From: Symsagittifera roscoffensis
Taxonomy: Eukaryota > Xenacoelomorpha > Acoela > Convolutidae
Assembly: GCF_963678635.1 (NCBI RefSeq)
Contig: NC_087062.1
Location: forward strand, 31,890,704 to 31,954,703
DNA length: 64,000 nt
Direction of reading: 5' to 3'
Shown here: piece by piece, positions 28,006 to 39,483 of the stretch
How the letters are laid out: every line of letters starts with the position of its first letter
Numbering within the stretch: the stretch's first letter is position 1
Notes under the pieces: generated by a model
Database searches by the model: none
Told to the model about the DNA's origin: nothing
The model's input: the letters and a program-made list of their open reading frames with translations, nothing else
Made by a program: the position numbers and the translations under genes

Positions 28006-31000
28006 ATGTGGTTGGAATTGAAAGCAAATCTTCTGATTCTTCTGCCTTTAATCATTGCTTTGCTTACATCAAATGTCTGGTTCTTAGTAGCGTTACCACT
28101 GTCATGGTTTGCTGCTAATGTGATGGGAGGTATGCTGTATCTAACCACATCAAGCTGCTTACCTGAGATCCAGAGAACCAAATGTAAGCCTTTTTTTCGT
28201 GATCAGGTTCTATATTGGTAGATAGAGCGATCGAGTAAAGTTCGTTAATACCCTTGCGATAAGCAAGGGTATTGCAACAGCATACTAGACTTGTTAACAA
28301 CTTTGTCCACAGGACTCGTCTAGACTCATCTCTACCTTATTTCATTATGTATTCAAATTTCTTAGCGCGTTCCTGGCCAACTTAGCCTGGAGGTAACTAA
28401 TATGTCTGCTTATCTGTTGTCCGCTTAGTTGTCGCATCATGGAATTGTTTTTTTTCTATGCGCATTTTTTAATGTTGTTTTTAGTGTATGATTTCTTAGC
28501 GCGTTCCTGGCCAACTTAGCCTGGAGGCAACTAATATGTCTGCTTATCTGTTGTCCGCTTAGTTGTCGCATCATGGAATTGTTTTTTTTTCTATGCGCAT
28601 TTTTTAATGTTGTTTTTAGTGTATGGTTTACGCCTACATTTCATTACAAACCTAATTTTACTGGCCTTGACTTTTTTTTTTACGCTTAAACACACTCGGC
28701 TAAAATTATTTTGGCCTATTTTTTCATCGGCTTAATGAACTATTTTTGGGACGTTTCAAGATAACACAATTTGGAATAGCTTTGGTTTTTCAGTTGGTCA
28801 GAACAAAAACATTACTTTCTTTGAAATGTTTTGAACGAACCCTGTGTGCTAAAAAAACAGCATAAAAAAGCTGAGCATAGCTGGAAAAAAAAATTCATGA
28901 GTCGGACAAAAAAAACAATTTTAGCACTCCCCTCTGCACTTTTCAAGTTGGTTGTATGATTACCAATCTGTTTGTTGAAATTTCATTCAAAAATTTCAGA
29001 ACTTGATTCCCCTGTCTACAGCCTTCGAAAAAGTATGGGAGAACATTTGACCCATATTTTTGATTTTTGTTTTCTCGAAAACTACCTCTCTTGTTTGAGT
29101 TTTTGGTTTCAATGGATAACTGTTTTGAAAAGCTCCATTGCACAATTAGCTGCGACTAATTTTTTTTTTGCACATAAAGTTATGGCCCTCGGAATAGTCA
29201 ATTTTCTTATTTTTGACCGTTTTGTGGATCATTTCGACTTTTATCGAAAACTAACCTCTCAAATCTGATATTGTGAGTTCAATGAGATAACAGTTAGTGG
29301 GAAACTCCTCTGCGTTAGTGGAAACTAACGAAAAGTTTTACACAAGAAGTTATCGCCCTCTGAAAAGTCAAGCTATTGATTTTTTGACCGTTTTTTTAAA
29401 ACTTTTTGAGTATTCTCGAAAACTACCCTGCCATACCTAAGATTTTGGGTTCAATTCTCAGAATGCGCTTCGAAAAGCTCATTTGCTAATGAACTGCTTA
29501 TCAAATCTATCACTGCAGTTTCCCCAGGGTCTCTAGTGGCAAAACCGACTCTGGCGGAAGCAGTAATTGGCGCGTTCTCCTAATGTTATTGAAGTTTTGA
29601 TTCTTTTTGTGCAGTAATTTCAAAAAGTTATATATATGCTTCGTTTTTTAGAGATATGACTGTTTTCTCGTTTTTGTTTGTGAAGTGCATCTTTGTTTAT
29701 CAAACCATCGTTTTAGGCTTATTGTCCGCTTTGTTTTAAATGTTTCAATGCAAATCTTGGGCAAAAATTGTATGACTATTTTTATAGCTTTTGGCCGATA
29801 CTTATTTTCAAAGCGAAATTTTTTCCATTACTTTTTGATTTAATTTATTTTAAAAAACAACAATTTTTGATAGATAAAATCTTTGATAGATAAATTTTAC
29901 TCGTTTTCATAAAATTTTATTTTGCCGAATTAACGGCACGTAAAATACTATCAAATTTTAGACGATTGAGTGTCCAAGTTTTAAGGTGTTTTTTTTTGAA
30001 CCCTTAAAACTTCTGTTTTCTATGATGGTTTTGCTTAGGTTCCTGTCCGAATCTAAAAGAAGGAGTCAATAGAGGGAAACTTGAGCGTGTTCATCTAGAT
30101 AACACTTACCAAGGTGTGGACTGTTCTTTTTATGTTCCAGCTCAAGTTGACAATGCTCTAACGGCACTCTTGGATACCATATGCGGACAGGTGCTGCTAA
30201 ATGCGCGCGCAATTAACGGCGAATGTGTTGAATTTGAACTGGAGTTGAAACATATGTTGCGAATGCTCCTATTACGCATAGTAAACAGAATACGGGAAAA
30301 CGAAAAAGTGATCGACGTTATTGCTCAAGATATAATCGCATGTACTCTTAAACATTTTCACAATACATATCCTCGAGTGAGTTTTACCGATCGTTATAGC
30401 TCGGACGACCAGCAATGTCTGGACAGTGCTTCCTCCGTGTTATCGACCATGAACCAATCCAGCATTCTTTCCAATCTTTACAGATCCAATAAACTTCACC
30501 CAGCAATGTGCAGTCGAGCTGCTGAAGTCTCGTATCTGGAAAAAGCTTTCACAACCATATCTCATTTCGACTTCCCAGAAGACATTAGGTGTTCAGAATT
30601 AACTCTAGCTCTGGCTACAGAGGCGTTCGTTCTATATTTTGTTCAGCTCTCAGACGTCGTTTCGGATCCAGATGGTATGAATCTGATGATCGGAAAAATT
30701 CTCTCTGGAAGCAAAGTTGTCCTGACCTCGACATCAGATAAAGTGGTGCCTTTTCTATTCAGGTACTGTAATTCAGCAGAGTCCAAGTCATTGCCTCCTT
30801 TAGATCGCCAGTTATATGGGGATCCAGAAATGGCACAAGGTGTTAACGCACAAGTTATCATGAAAGACGGACTCCTCTTTTCACTTTTCATGAAGTTTCT
30901 CCATAAAGAAGACGCCGTGCACTATATACAGTGTTTGGGAGATTTAAGAGAAATAAGACAGTCGCGCCATTTTGCTTCTAAGGGTAGTTTTGAAAACTTC

Positions 31001-32752
31001 GCTTTCAAGTATTTCGATTGCATTAGCAACGAGAAAGTATTGCTGTCTCGAGATTTAATTTCAGAATTTGAGCTTCTCTTACGATCGTTCGAAATTATTC
31101 CCTGGAGTCGAAAAGAAAAAATTATCTTGCAAATAGAAAGCGAAGTGCACTCTATCCTTAATGATTGTTACATGGAACGCTTCAAACAGACATACGATTT
31201 CACATGCCGTTACTTTTTAGATGAAAAAACCGCTGCGCTGCTTAAACATGAAGGTGGTTTCGAGGAACGTGTAAGTAGCTCGGAATTCAAACGAAACTCA
31301 GTTGATTTAGACTCACTCGAAGTAAAATTAACAGATGAAGAGGGATCGTCCGAAAACTTATCCGATGAGTTTGTCCCTGCCAGCCTTACTAAAGTTGACA
31401 TCGATTTGAGCAACTTCAGAATTGAACTTGAACCTGAAGTTGTAGAGCTAAAGGGCCACAGCTCATCAGACTCCAATTTGTACTATGTTATACATGTGAG
31501 ACGGGTTGCGCTCGGCATGAACAACGAGGAGTTTCACAGAAGTGTGTATAGAAGGTATGAGAACTTCTCAGTGCTACAAGACAAGCTAAAGTTCCACTAC
31601 GCCAAGGATCTGAAAGATCTTAAACTGCCTTCAAGGCCAAATTTGGTCATCACTACAAAAGCTGCACATGAGCAGCTGCGTAAAATTGTGCCTTCTCTGG
31701 AACAGTATTTGAAAGCACTATTAGGAATCCCTAAATTTCGTCACTCGGCAATGTTATTTGATTTTCTGACTAAAGAAACATCTGATGACTTTGAGTCACC
31801 TAATTTCTTGTCAAAATTGGCTCTCAAACGCAACGGAATAGCGGACAATATAATGACTTCTATTGTAAAAAATGAAGCTGGAAAAGCATTGGAAGTGAGC
31901 TACTTGCCCAGATTCATGGGTTGCATGAACGGAAATCCGAGAAACAAAAACTTAATTGTCGATTCGGCCAGCCGCAAAGGAACCGCAGTCGCTTCAAACG
32001 CACAGAATGCAAAATCGGGCGCGAAAGTAAACTCAACCTTACACAATAATGCACTCTTAGATATAATACACGTAAGAGGCATGACTTCAGCAACTAGTGA
32101 AGTTACATGTATCCAGAATGAGATGTTGCAAGAGAACCCTAGTAATGTAGTTTCTGTGAACTCGGATTCAGAAGGTCTTAGTAAACGGGATTCTCGCGAT
32201 GTGTCATTAGTTAGCATTCAACGGTCAGTTAGTACAGCTTCTCACCATAAGACAAGTAATAAATTGTCTGATGTGGACCTGAACTCCTATTACGACTACC
32301 TCCTTTATTTCTCTATTTATATCTACTCTTTATCTCTTGTCTTCCAGAAAATTTTAATCGGCCCAATCAAATCATTGCTTGCCGATTTTGTTAATAGTTG
32401 TTGCGCTAAGTTTGTGAAAAGCAAAATCAGAATGGGATTGCACGAAGAATATTTGAGTCAGTTTCTAATTTTTCTGACGGAGAATTTAAAGCCGAAATCG
32501 TCACTCACTGTACCGAAAACTCCAAGATCGTCACAGGATAAATTCAGAAGGAAAAATCGAACACTGGGACTAATAAGAAAAGCATTGAACCCGATTGTTG
32601 TGAAGCTCATAGTAGGTGAACAGAAACACAAAGAGACGACAGAAATTTTGTTCCGACTGCTTCAGTACTCGAAATTAAACAAGCAATTGTTTTATCAAAT
32701 ACTTGACAGAATCATCCAAAGGTTGTATATTGAAAAATCGTCATCCAGGTAG
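28006..32752 (+). CDS. SNX14: Sorting nexin-14-like protein (two TM helices, PXA, RGS, PX, nexin C)
   Basis: Coding exons 28006-28183 and 30039-32752, intron with GT...AG ends (donor AAT|GTAAGC, acceptor TTGCTTAG|GT), phase 1; about 963 aa, close to vertebrate SNX14. Residues 8-45 are hydrophobic and give the N-terminal membrane anchor. PXA is at about 90-280, an RGS-like domain at about 337-454 (GLLFSLFMKFLHKEDAVHYI), PX at about 540-637 (YRRYENFSVLQDKL, LPSRPNLV), and nexin-C at about 830-963 (GPIKSLLADFVNS). The family sits on the ER and contacts lipid droplets or endolysosomes. SNX13, SNX19 and SNX25 share the layout; the link after the anchor and the PXA-RGS spacer read most like SNX14. 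The ATG at 28006 is the first in frame; upstream non-coding exons are possible. No canonical AATAAA was seen just after the stop. Confidence 0.85.
28357..28624. repeat. 134-bp tandem duplication in the SNX14 intron
   Basis: Two almost identical copies, starting ATTTCTTAGCGCGTTCCTGG at 28357 and 28491. The differences are a single base and the length of a T run, so the duplication is recent. Confidence 0.95.
28970..29510. repeat. Degenerate satellite-like repeat, about 170-bp period, in the SNX14 intron
   Basis: The phrase TCTCGAAAACTACC(T/C)TC recurs at about 29072, 29248 and 29413, each followed by a GGTTCAAT-like phrase, GAAAAGCTCC, AAGTTATGGCCCTC and TTTTTGACCGTTTT. Related sequence occurs at 37790-38250. 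Confidence 0.7.
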
Positions 32753-33592
32753 AATAGAATCCTTAATTAGAAATTAAACTCAATTCTAAATAAGTATTTA
32801 AATATTAGCTGTAGCAATTCAAAACTGAAATTTAGTTCATAAAATCTAAAGCTTCACTTTTTACAACTGTTCATTAACGTGTGGCGAGATTTTGTAACGC
32901 GACAATTGGTAAACGGAGACAATTCGTAACAATAGGTTAAGCGGCAAGCAATGATTCATAAGCACTATACCTCTTGTGCTCAATGTAAGCGCCACGGAGC
33001 AAGCGATTGCCAAGGCCTTGTTGCGAATTGTCGCCTGTTACGAATTTTCGCCGAGTCATTTGTCAAAAGATGTGAATGAAAGTGGTGCATCACTTACCTA
33101 AATTGGGTGTTCGCGTATTTTGTTCGGATCGTTCTCACAGAGTGTGGTGGGTGGGGTTTGGTGGGTTGATGGCCTAGGGTGAGTTTGTTTGCACGTGATT
33201 TGAGGATTGAACTATTGACTAGGTTTTTTTGTACATTATTTTGTTTTGAGGGTTCCAATTTCTATGCGCATCATATTAACAATGCATCAAATTGCAACGA
33301 TGCAATTTTTTGAGGCGATTGATGGCTAGACCATTAGGCTATAAAGGGATTTGAGTCCAGTCAAAGCAATTTTATGCGATATCTTCTAGTTCGAAGTAGT
33401 GGTTATACTTTGTGATCAAGACAATTCCTCCAACAAGTATATTATTAACGTGATCTAGATTTGTTTACTGAAAGTATTTTGAAGTTTTTTGAATTAGTCC
33501 ACTGTATCACTACAGAGCAAATCTACAACAGAATATTGACCTCCTGCAATGAATATATGTACATCACCACTTAGAAGACGCTATTTATTCTC
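32753..33592. other. Intergenic DNA after SNX14
   Basis: No gene seen. Holds a foldback-like repeat at 32890-33060; otherwise AT-rich unique-looking sequence. Confidence 0.5.
32890..33060. mobile_element. Foldback/MITE-like repeat with GAATTGTCGCC termini
   Basis: GAGACAATTCGTAACA near 32916 and TGTTGCGAATTGTCGCC near 33018 are approximate reverse complements. A related sequence with GAATTGTCGCCTATTTCGAA is at 43070-43210. Boundaries are uncertain. Confidence 0.5.
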
Positions 33593-34190
33593 TAATTACA
33601 CTTGCGAAGCAAAGTTTATTTACACTTGCGAAGCAAAGTGTATTAGTACGAACTTTCTTTTTTTTTTCCAACCTAAATCGCTAATATTGGCGCCACTTTT
33701 GAGGCACCATTACAGCTTTTCGATAGCATGTGCTCTGACATTTGATTAGTAAAAAGTTAACACAGCTGATGCATTTTTAATTCAACAAAAGAACCGAAAA
33801 AAGTTATTTGTTTCAAACAGCAGTATAATGATAAAAAGCTCGCTTTCAGTAATTTTCCAACTCCAAGTATCTCGAATTTTTTGTGAAATGCGTAATTACA
33901 CTTGCGAAGCTAGTGTATTAGTACGAACCTTCTTTTTTTCCAACCTAAGTCGCAAATATTGGTGCGGCGCTTTTATGGTGCGGCATCCCAATAATGGTGG
34001 GGCACCCTTACAGCTTTTTGATATCATGTGCTTTGACATTCGAATAGTAAAAAATTAACAAAGTTGATGCATTTTAAATTCATCAAATGAACCGAAAAAG
34101 CTATTTGTTTCAAACAACATCACAATAATTACTCGATTTCAGAATTTTTTTAACGCAATATATCTGGCAATTTTTTTAAATGCATAATTT
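33593..34190. repeat. Direct repeat, two copies of about 300 bp
   Basis: TAATTACACTTGCGAAGC starts copies at 33593 and 33893. Both continue through TGTATTAGTACGAAC, a T run, CCAACCTAA(A/G)TCGC, TTACAGCTTTT and GAACCGAAAAA. Copies have diverged by point changes and small indels. A short additional unit (ACACTTGCGAAGCAAAGT) is duplicated inside the first copy. Confidence 0.85.
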
Positions 34191-34199
34191 ATACAGAAT

Positions 34200-34860
34200 G
34201 TGGCTTTATGCTTTGCGATTTGTTACATGCAAAGTTAGTGTGGATGCCTTCAGTTTGTTATATTCCGAATTATTAATTGCAACATTGAGTTTATTTGTAT
34301 TTGGTGCTGAATAGCATTGGCAATTTGTCAGCATATGTAACTGCTTTATTCGTGACTAGTGTGTGTCGGTTGTAAACTTGCGCGGCTGAGTGGATAGTAA
34401 GTGAGACTCAAAAATCTTTTTATTGCAGTGTTTTATTGCAGAATCCTACATGAAGCCGAGTTTTTGTTAATTCGAGGCTTATTTCTGCTTTTTCTTATTT
34501 GACTTGATAGAGCTGCTTTTTAGTCGTGTTCTCGCCTCATAGTTTATACATAGTTTGGCTTTATGCTTTCCAATTTATTACATGCAAAATTGTGTCTTTT
34601 TGTATTTGGTGCTACTTTTGCTGCATCGAATTGGCAATTTATTAGCATATGTAGCTGCGTTTTTGGTGGCTAGTTTTTCGGCATTTGAAGCATCCTTGGC
34701 TGAGTGGTTAGTGCGTGAGACTTAAATTTGCTAGGTCGCAGATTCGAATCCGACACGTAGCCGAGTTTTTGCTAATTGGAGGCTTTTATCTACTTTTTCG
34801 TATTTCACTTGATAGAGCTGCTTTTTGGTCGTGTTCTCGCAAGTATTTGCGAAGTGCAAC
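34200..34860 (+). repeat. Two diverged tRNA-derived SINE-like copies
   Basis: The second copy contains TGGCTGAGTGGTTAGTGCG (A-box-like, 34708) and AGATTCGAATCCGAC (B-box-like, about 34739), followed by TAGCCGAGTTTTTGCTAATT. The first copy has GCGGCTGAGTGGATAGTAAG near 34380. Both share the leader GGCTTTATGCTTT..A..T..TTACATGCAAA. The acceptor arms do not pair, so this is not a functional tRNA gene but a SINE-type derivative. Confidence 0.65.
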
Positions 34861-37153
34861 TTCGCCTCTGTGTTGAGTAACTTCTTATCTTGATGATAAC
34901 AGAAGAAAAGTTGGAAAGACAATTTTTTATTGGTGCCCTCCAGTTGCTATATAATTGTAACATATATGTCCAGGATGCTATACGGTACAGTATATGTGCG
35001 TTGTTATGGTACACTAGTTCATACATCATTGTTACTATTTGAACGACCGACTGTATTTATCGTATACTTTTTTTTACAAGTAATTGTATTTATGAGTTTT
35101 AAATATTCAGTAAAATTTGAATTGTTTTCGGATTCTTTAGTTTTTAAAAATGTTTTAATGGTGTGCATGCTTAGTATATTTTCTTGTTTTTTCAAAAAAA
35201 AATTTGTTGGTCTTTCATGCTGATTGATTTTTTTCGAATTGAAATTGACTTTATATCGGCTTCATAATTTTTAGAATGACACGCGCTTTAGTGTTTTATT
35301 TGGGCTTATTTTTTTTGTTCGAATTTCGAAGAAAACGGATTATTTACGCTTTGGGCGTTTTTCTGATCAGTCAATTTGCGGCGATTAAAACGAGTAAAAT
35401 AATAGTTTTTAACAAAAGTTTTTCATACTCGATTGAAGAAATCGACTACTTGAAATCAAATGTAAAAAGATTTTTTACCTCCGATCATTTTTTTTGCCGA
35501 AGTTCTGGCAGTTTGAAAATGGCCAAGTTGGTCATGCTGAGGACTAAATTATGCGTGCTTTGAAGTTTTTTATTCATGATGCTGAAAGCATAACGTGAAT
35601 TATTTATGCGTGTCGAATTATCCCGCACAACTAAGTCATTCCAAAAAGAATTGAGGCTTGATAATTGGTCGTATCAATTTCGCACGACTAAATTTTAAAC
35701 ATCTGAGCTTTGATTTTGCCCAGAAATCATAGTTTTAACGTTTCCGATCAGCAAGCGTAATCGAACAGGAATATAGACTTTTTTCGGGTTAAAAACTAGT
35801 TTAACAGAACCCGTTGAATCATTTTATCTTTGGTTCATATGAAATGAAGTCAGAGAAATCAAGACAAAGTCAAAGGTTCGAATCCGTCCGGCCAGGACCT
35901 ATATGTTTGTAAGCGTTAAATTGTCGCGTGTCAAAAAATTGTCAGGCTGCTGTTTGTCTGCTTTTTGTCGGCTTAGTTGCCGCAGCACCAAATTTTTCAT
36001 ATTTTCAGTTTATTTCGGATTCGGGCAAGTAATTGAGATCCAAATTTTGCTTATTTTTTGCTTTAGTTTGATTTTTTTTCATGTTGTTCATTAATAGTTT
36101 TGGTAGTGTTTTCTTGATAAATGCACCCACGTTTGTGACTCCAAATCCCAGAAGTTCGATTCTAGTTAGGACCTGTTCTTCGTATCTGCAAATTTTTGTC
36201 AGCTTATGTCCCGCAGAAAGTTTCTTTTTCTTTTTAGCATTTTAAAAGCTCTGTGTAAAGTTGCTAATGGCGCAGGTAATTTTGTTTCAAGAATTTTTGT
36301 TCTTTGAAATTTTTCTATGTAAAAAGACACGATTTTTTTTTTCATTTGCTAGTAATTATATTCAGTTTTTTATTCCAAGTGATGCGAAGCTCAACTTCGC
36401 CCCCGTGTTCAATGTTTTCTGTCCCGAAAACTATTTGATATGAATAAAGGGGCAGTTAGAGCATTCAGGGCTTTGCCCTGATATACGTGCAGTCTGGGTT
36501 TCCATTTATTTTTCGTAGAAACCTATTTTCTCTGTCGTAACATATTGCTCGGTCGTAACTTGCTTTGGCTATTGAAGTATCAGATGGTTTTATTTTTCTA
36601 AAATCTTTTGTCCCATTTGAATAAAAAAATAAGAAAACAGTGGATATTTCTTGCATCAGTCTGTGCCGTTTACATACTTAGCTGTTGTACCTATGTGTCG
36701 AACCTAGCTGAAATTTCGATTGGAATTATACAGCAATTGTTGCTTTACTTCTATACAGCAATTGTTGCCTTACAATCTTTCTTCGATTTTTTGATACATT
36801 GAGAATGGTAATGTATTGTTCCAACCACTTTTAAAATCCAATTTTTGCTTAAATCGGGTTTTAAAAGAAATCTTTAGAATGGGCAATGTTAGATATCACA
36901 CAAAAGCGCTTTCAGTCGTAATTTTAAAAAGTTTCAACAAGTTTTCTGTGTCAAGTAAAACGGTTTGAAATTTTTGCTTCAGCCTAATTTCGATTGAATA
37001 AGGTGAGAGTGTAGGTTATAAAATGAAAAATTTCTTTCGAAGACATAAAAAGACTTAATTTTTATATAGCAAAACAAGCTATCGAATTTTTCTGAGCGCT
37101 TACTGGGCCAAATCCGTCAGTCGGAACTTTTTGGTTGGAGCGTAAAAGTTATT
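34861..37153. other. Intergenic DNA with scattered tRNA-like fragments
   Basis: No supported gene; open frames here are short, AT-driven and lack domain features. B-box-like fragments (GGTTCGAATCCGTCCGGCC at about 35875, AAGTTCGATTCTAGTTAGG at about 36152) suggest further decayed SINEs. The phrase TGCGAAGTGCAACTTCGCC at 34848 recurs in altered form at about 36380. Confidence 0.5.
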
Positions 37154-37500
37154 AAGAGTAATGAACGTAGTGAGTACTCTTACATAGGTCTTGCAAATTT
37201 TTTTGTCAGGAAAAATTCCTGAAATTTGTTCATGCTCAGTTTTGATTTTTCGCGGTTTGACGACTTGGATTTCTTTTTAAGTTCAGTGCATTTCCATTAT
37301 TAAAAGGATGGAAAAGTCCGCTTTCAAAAAGCAAAAGTGTGAAAATATAAATGATTTATCAGATTTCCCAGCAAAAGAAAAGTTATACGTATTGATCCAG
37401 TTTTCTCAAATTGAGTTAGTTTTAACAAAAAAGAGTCCATCATGAATTGTTCTATAAATCCAAAGAGCTTCAAATCCACTATTTTTTTCTTCGAAATTCA
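37154..37500 (+). mobile_element. Truncated copy of the AAGAGTAATGAACG MITE family
   Basis: Starts with AAGAGTAATGAACGTAGTGAG and follows the internal sequence of the complete copy at 59069-59502 (TTTTTCGCGGTTTGA, CAGTGCATTTCCATT, CAGATTTCCCAGC). The right terminal repeat is missing. Confidence 0.75.
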
Positions 37501-39099
37501 AAAGTTGAAGGCTATTGCTTAGTTTCGAGTGAGAAGTATGATGAAGTCGCATGTTTATTTTTATAGTTTTCTGAGATACTTTGGAAAATTGTTCACTTTT
37601 TGCTGAAGTTTTAGTTTCTCTCTACAGCTTCTTCTTCACTGATTTTGAAGAAAAAAACTGGCACAAATAAAAGACCGGCTTTTACATTGTATGTCTGCGT
37701 ACTTCCATAGTCACTTACAAACTTACTGCACCTTCAAAAGTCTTCGAAAATTTAAACGTGGGGAATGTTTGATTCATTTTCTTGGATTGTTTCCTTCAGA
37801 AATCTGAGATTAAGATTTGAATGGTAAAGGCAGGTGTTGGCGATCTCTTCTTCATAAGCCGCCTCGTCCTTATTCTGTTGGAGAAAAGTTATGGCCTCAA
37901 AAAAGGCCATTTTTGACAGTTTGGTCATTTTTTGAAATTTACACCATTTTTCTCAAAGCTACCCTCTCATATCTTGATTTAAAGGTTGATTGAAAAAGCA
38001 GGTTGTTGGAATCCTCCCGGCATAAGTGGCTTCGCTCCAGTTTTGTAGAAATTTAGTTAAATTCTCGGGAAATTCAATTTTTGATCATTTTGGAAACTTG
38101 CTTATCGAAAACTACGCTGACAAGTCTGATATCAAGAGTGTGATCGAAATAAAGGGTTTTGACAATCCTCCCTGCCTTAGTGAATTCACCCTAATTGTTA
38201 TAAGAAAAAAACTGAAAGCCTTGGGAAAAGTCAAATTTTTGAAAGTTGACTGGTGTCGGAAATTTTTGACTGTTTTCAAAAAATTACCTTTTCAATTTCG
38301 GCCTAGCTTGCGTCGGTTGAATTATCCGTTTTGGACATAGTTTCGGTTGGTTCAATTTATGCTTTTTAAATTGAATTTATAATATCTGGTACTGTTTGTT
38401 ATTGGCTAATTTTCTAAAGCCTGGTTCTTTTGAATTTTAAATTCAAAGATTTGTACCCAAAATTGCGTGCGAACGGGGTTGTACTTGAGGATTGCAATTT
38501 TAATGCCATAACTTAAACCGTCCAGAAGCTTGTAGTTTAGGAGATATCGACGGTTGTATGAATCTTCCAAAAAGTCTAGAAACTTAGATTTTCGAAATAA
38601 TTTTCAATGTGTTGTACCCGTACTTGCAAGCTATCTGGGTATGGTTTGAGGTTAAAGTGCTTTTGCATAAGTTTGGCTATATTGCAAAAGCTCAGAAACT
38701 ATATTGTAGAAGATTTGGAAGATTTAACGGAGCCAGTTTTTTTTAAAACTTAAAAGAAAAAGTTTTTTTATATGTTTTTTTTGCGTTCATTATGAGACCT
38801 TGTACATACATGGTACAGGCTGGAGGAAGTGTGGTGTATTTAGCAAGTAAACATTTCAACACCGGTGCATCAAAATAATTGCGTGGTTGTTTATCGATTG
38901 AGAATTTTTTAAAATTTTTTATAGTTTTTCTGGTAGTCAAAAACATACATACCTAGGTTAGGAGTTTTTGGGTTATATGGCCTTTTTTCTGTCCTCTCCG
39001 ATTTTCATGTCTAATAACTACTAACAGCGAGTTTTTCAATGTAGGTGGGTGATTGAAAGGAGAATTTTCACTTTCTAGTACGCTATGAAACAACTGTAA
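37501..39099. other. Intergenic DNA with degenerate 170-bp-type repeats at 37790-38250
   Basis: No supported gene. 37790-38250 repeats phrases such as AAAAGTTATGGCCTC, CTCTCATATCTTGAT and AATCCTCCCGGCAT/AATCCTCCCTGCCT, similar in style to the SNX14 intron repeat. The rest shows no clear structure. Confidence 0.5.
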
Positions 39100-39385
39100 C
39101 TTCGATACCTCAATAGCTTGCTTGAAAAAACTCTTTTTTCACGGACCGATTCCGACTTTCAAAAATTTTGAAAGCTTAATTCTCAATTGCCTGGGATCAG
39201 TTTTTAAAATTATTCGCGAATCGTTGCAAGATCTGAAAACAACCTAAATCATTTAAAAATTGTGTTGCCATAAGCTTGCTTCAAAACAAAACAAAAAAAA
39301 TGAAACAATAAAATCCTAGGTTCTAAAATCGCCAGAAATACCTTGCATCAGGTCAACTCTTTTTGCACCATCTTTCGGGAATCTA

Positions 39386-39483
39386 AGGTGATCCATTAAG
39401 GACTATCTTGAGTCAATCTAACCTAAGCTAGATCAACTCTTAGATAGACCATCTTTCTAAGGATCACCATAAAGGATCACCTT
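39386..39483. repeat. Short imperfect hairpin-forming repeat
   Basis: AAGGTGATCC at the left and GGATCACCTT at the right are exact reverse complements, with further partly complementary phrases (GATCCATTAAGG, CTAAGGATCACC) inside. Possibly a very small MITE. Confidence 0.6.

Noticed and set aside
34708-34775. Functional tRNA gene
   Set aside because: A- and B-box-like sequences are present, but the acceptor stem does not pair and the T stem lacks the usual G53; a second diverged copy next to it supports a SINE.
35276-35563. Small membrane-protein ORF of 95 aa
   Set aside because: Hydrophobic only because of T-rich DNA; no splice partners, no motif, surrounded by decayed repeats.
38026-38340. 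104-aa plus-strand ORF
   Set aside because: Lies in and just beyond the degenerate 170-bp-type repeat and shows no domain.
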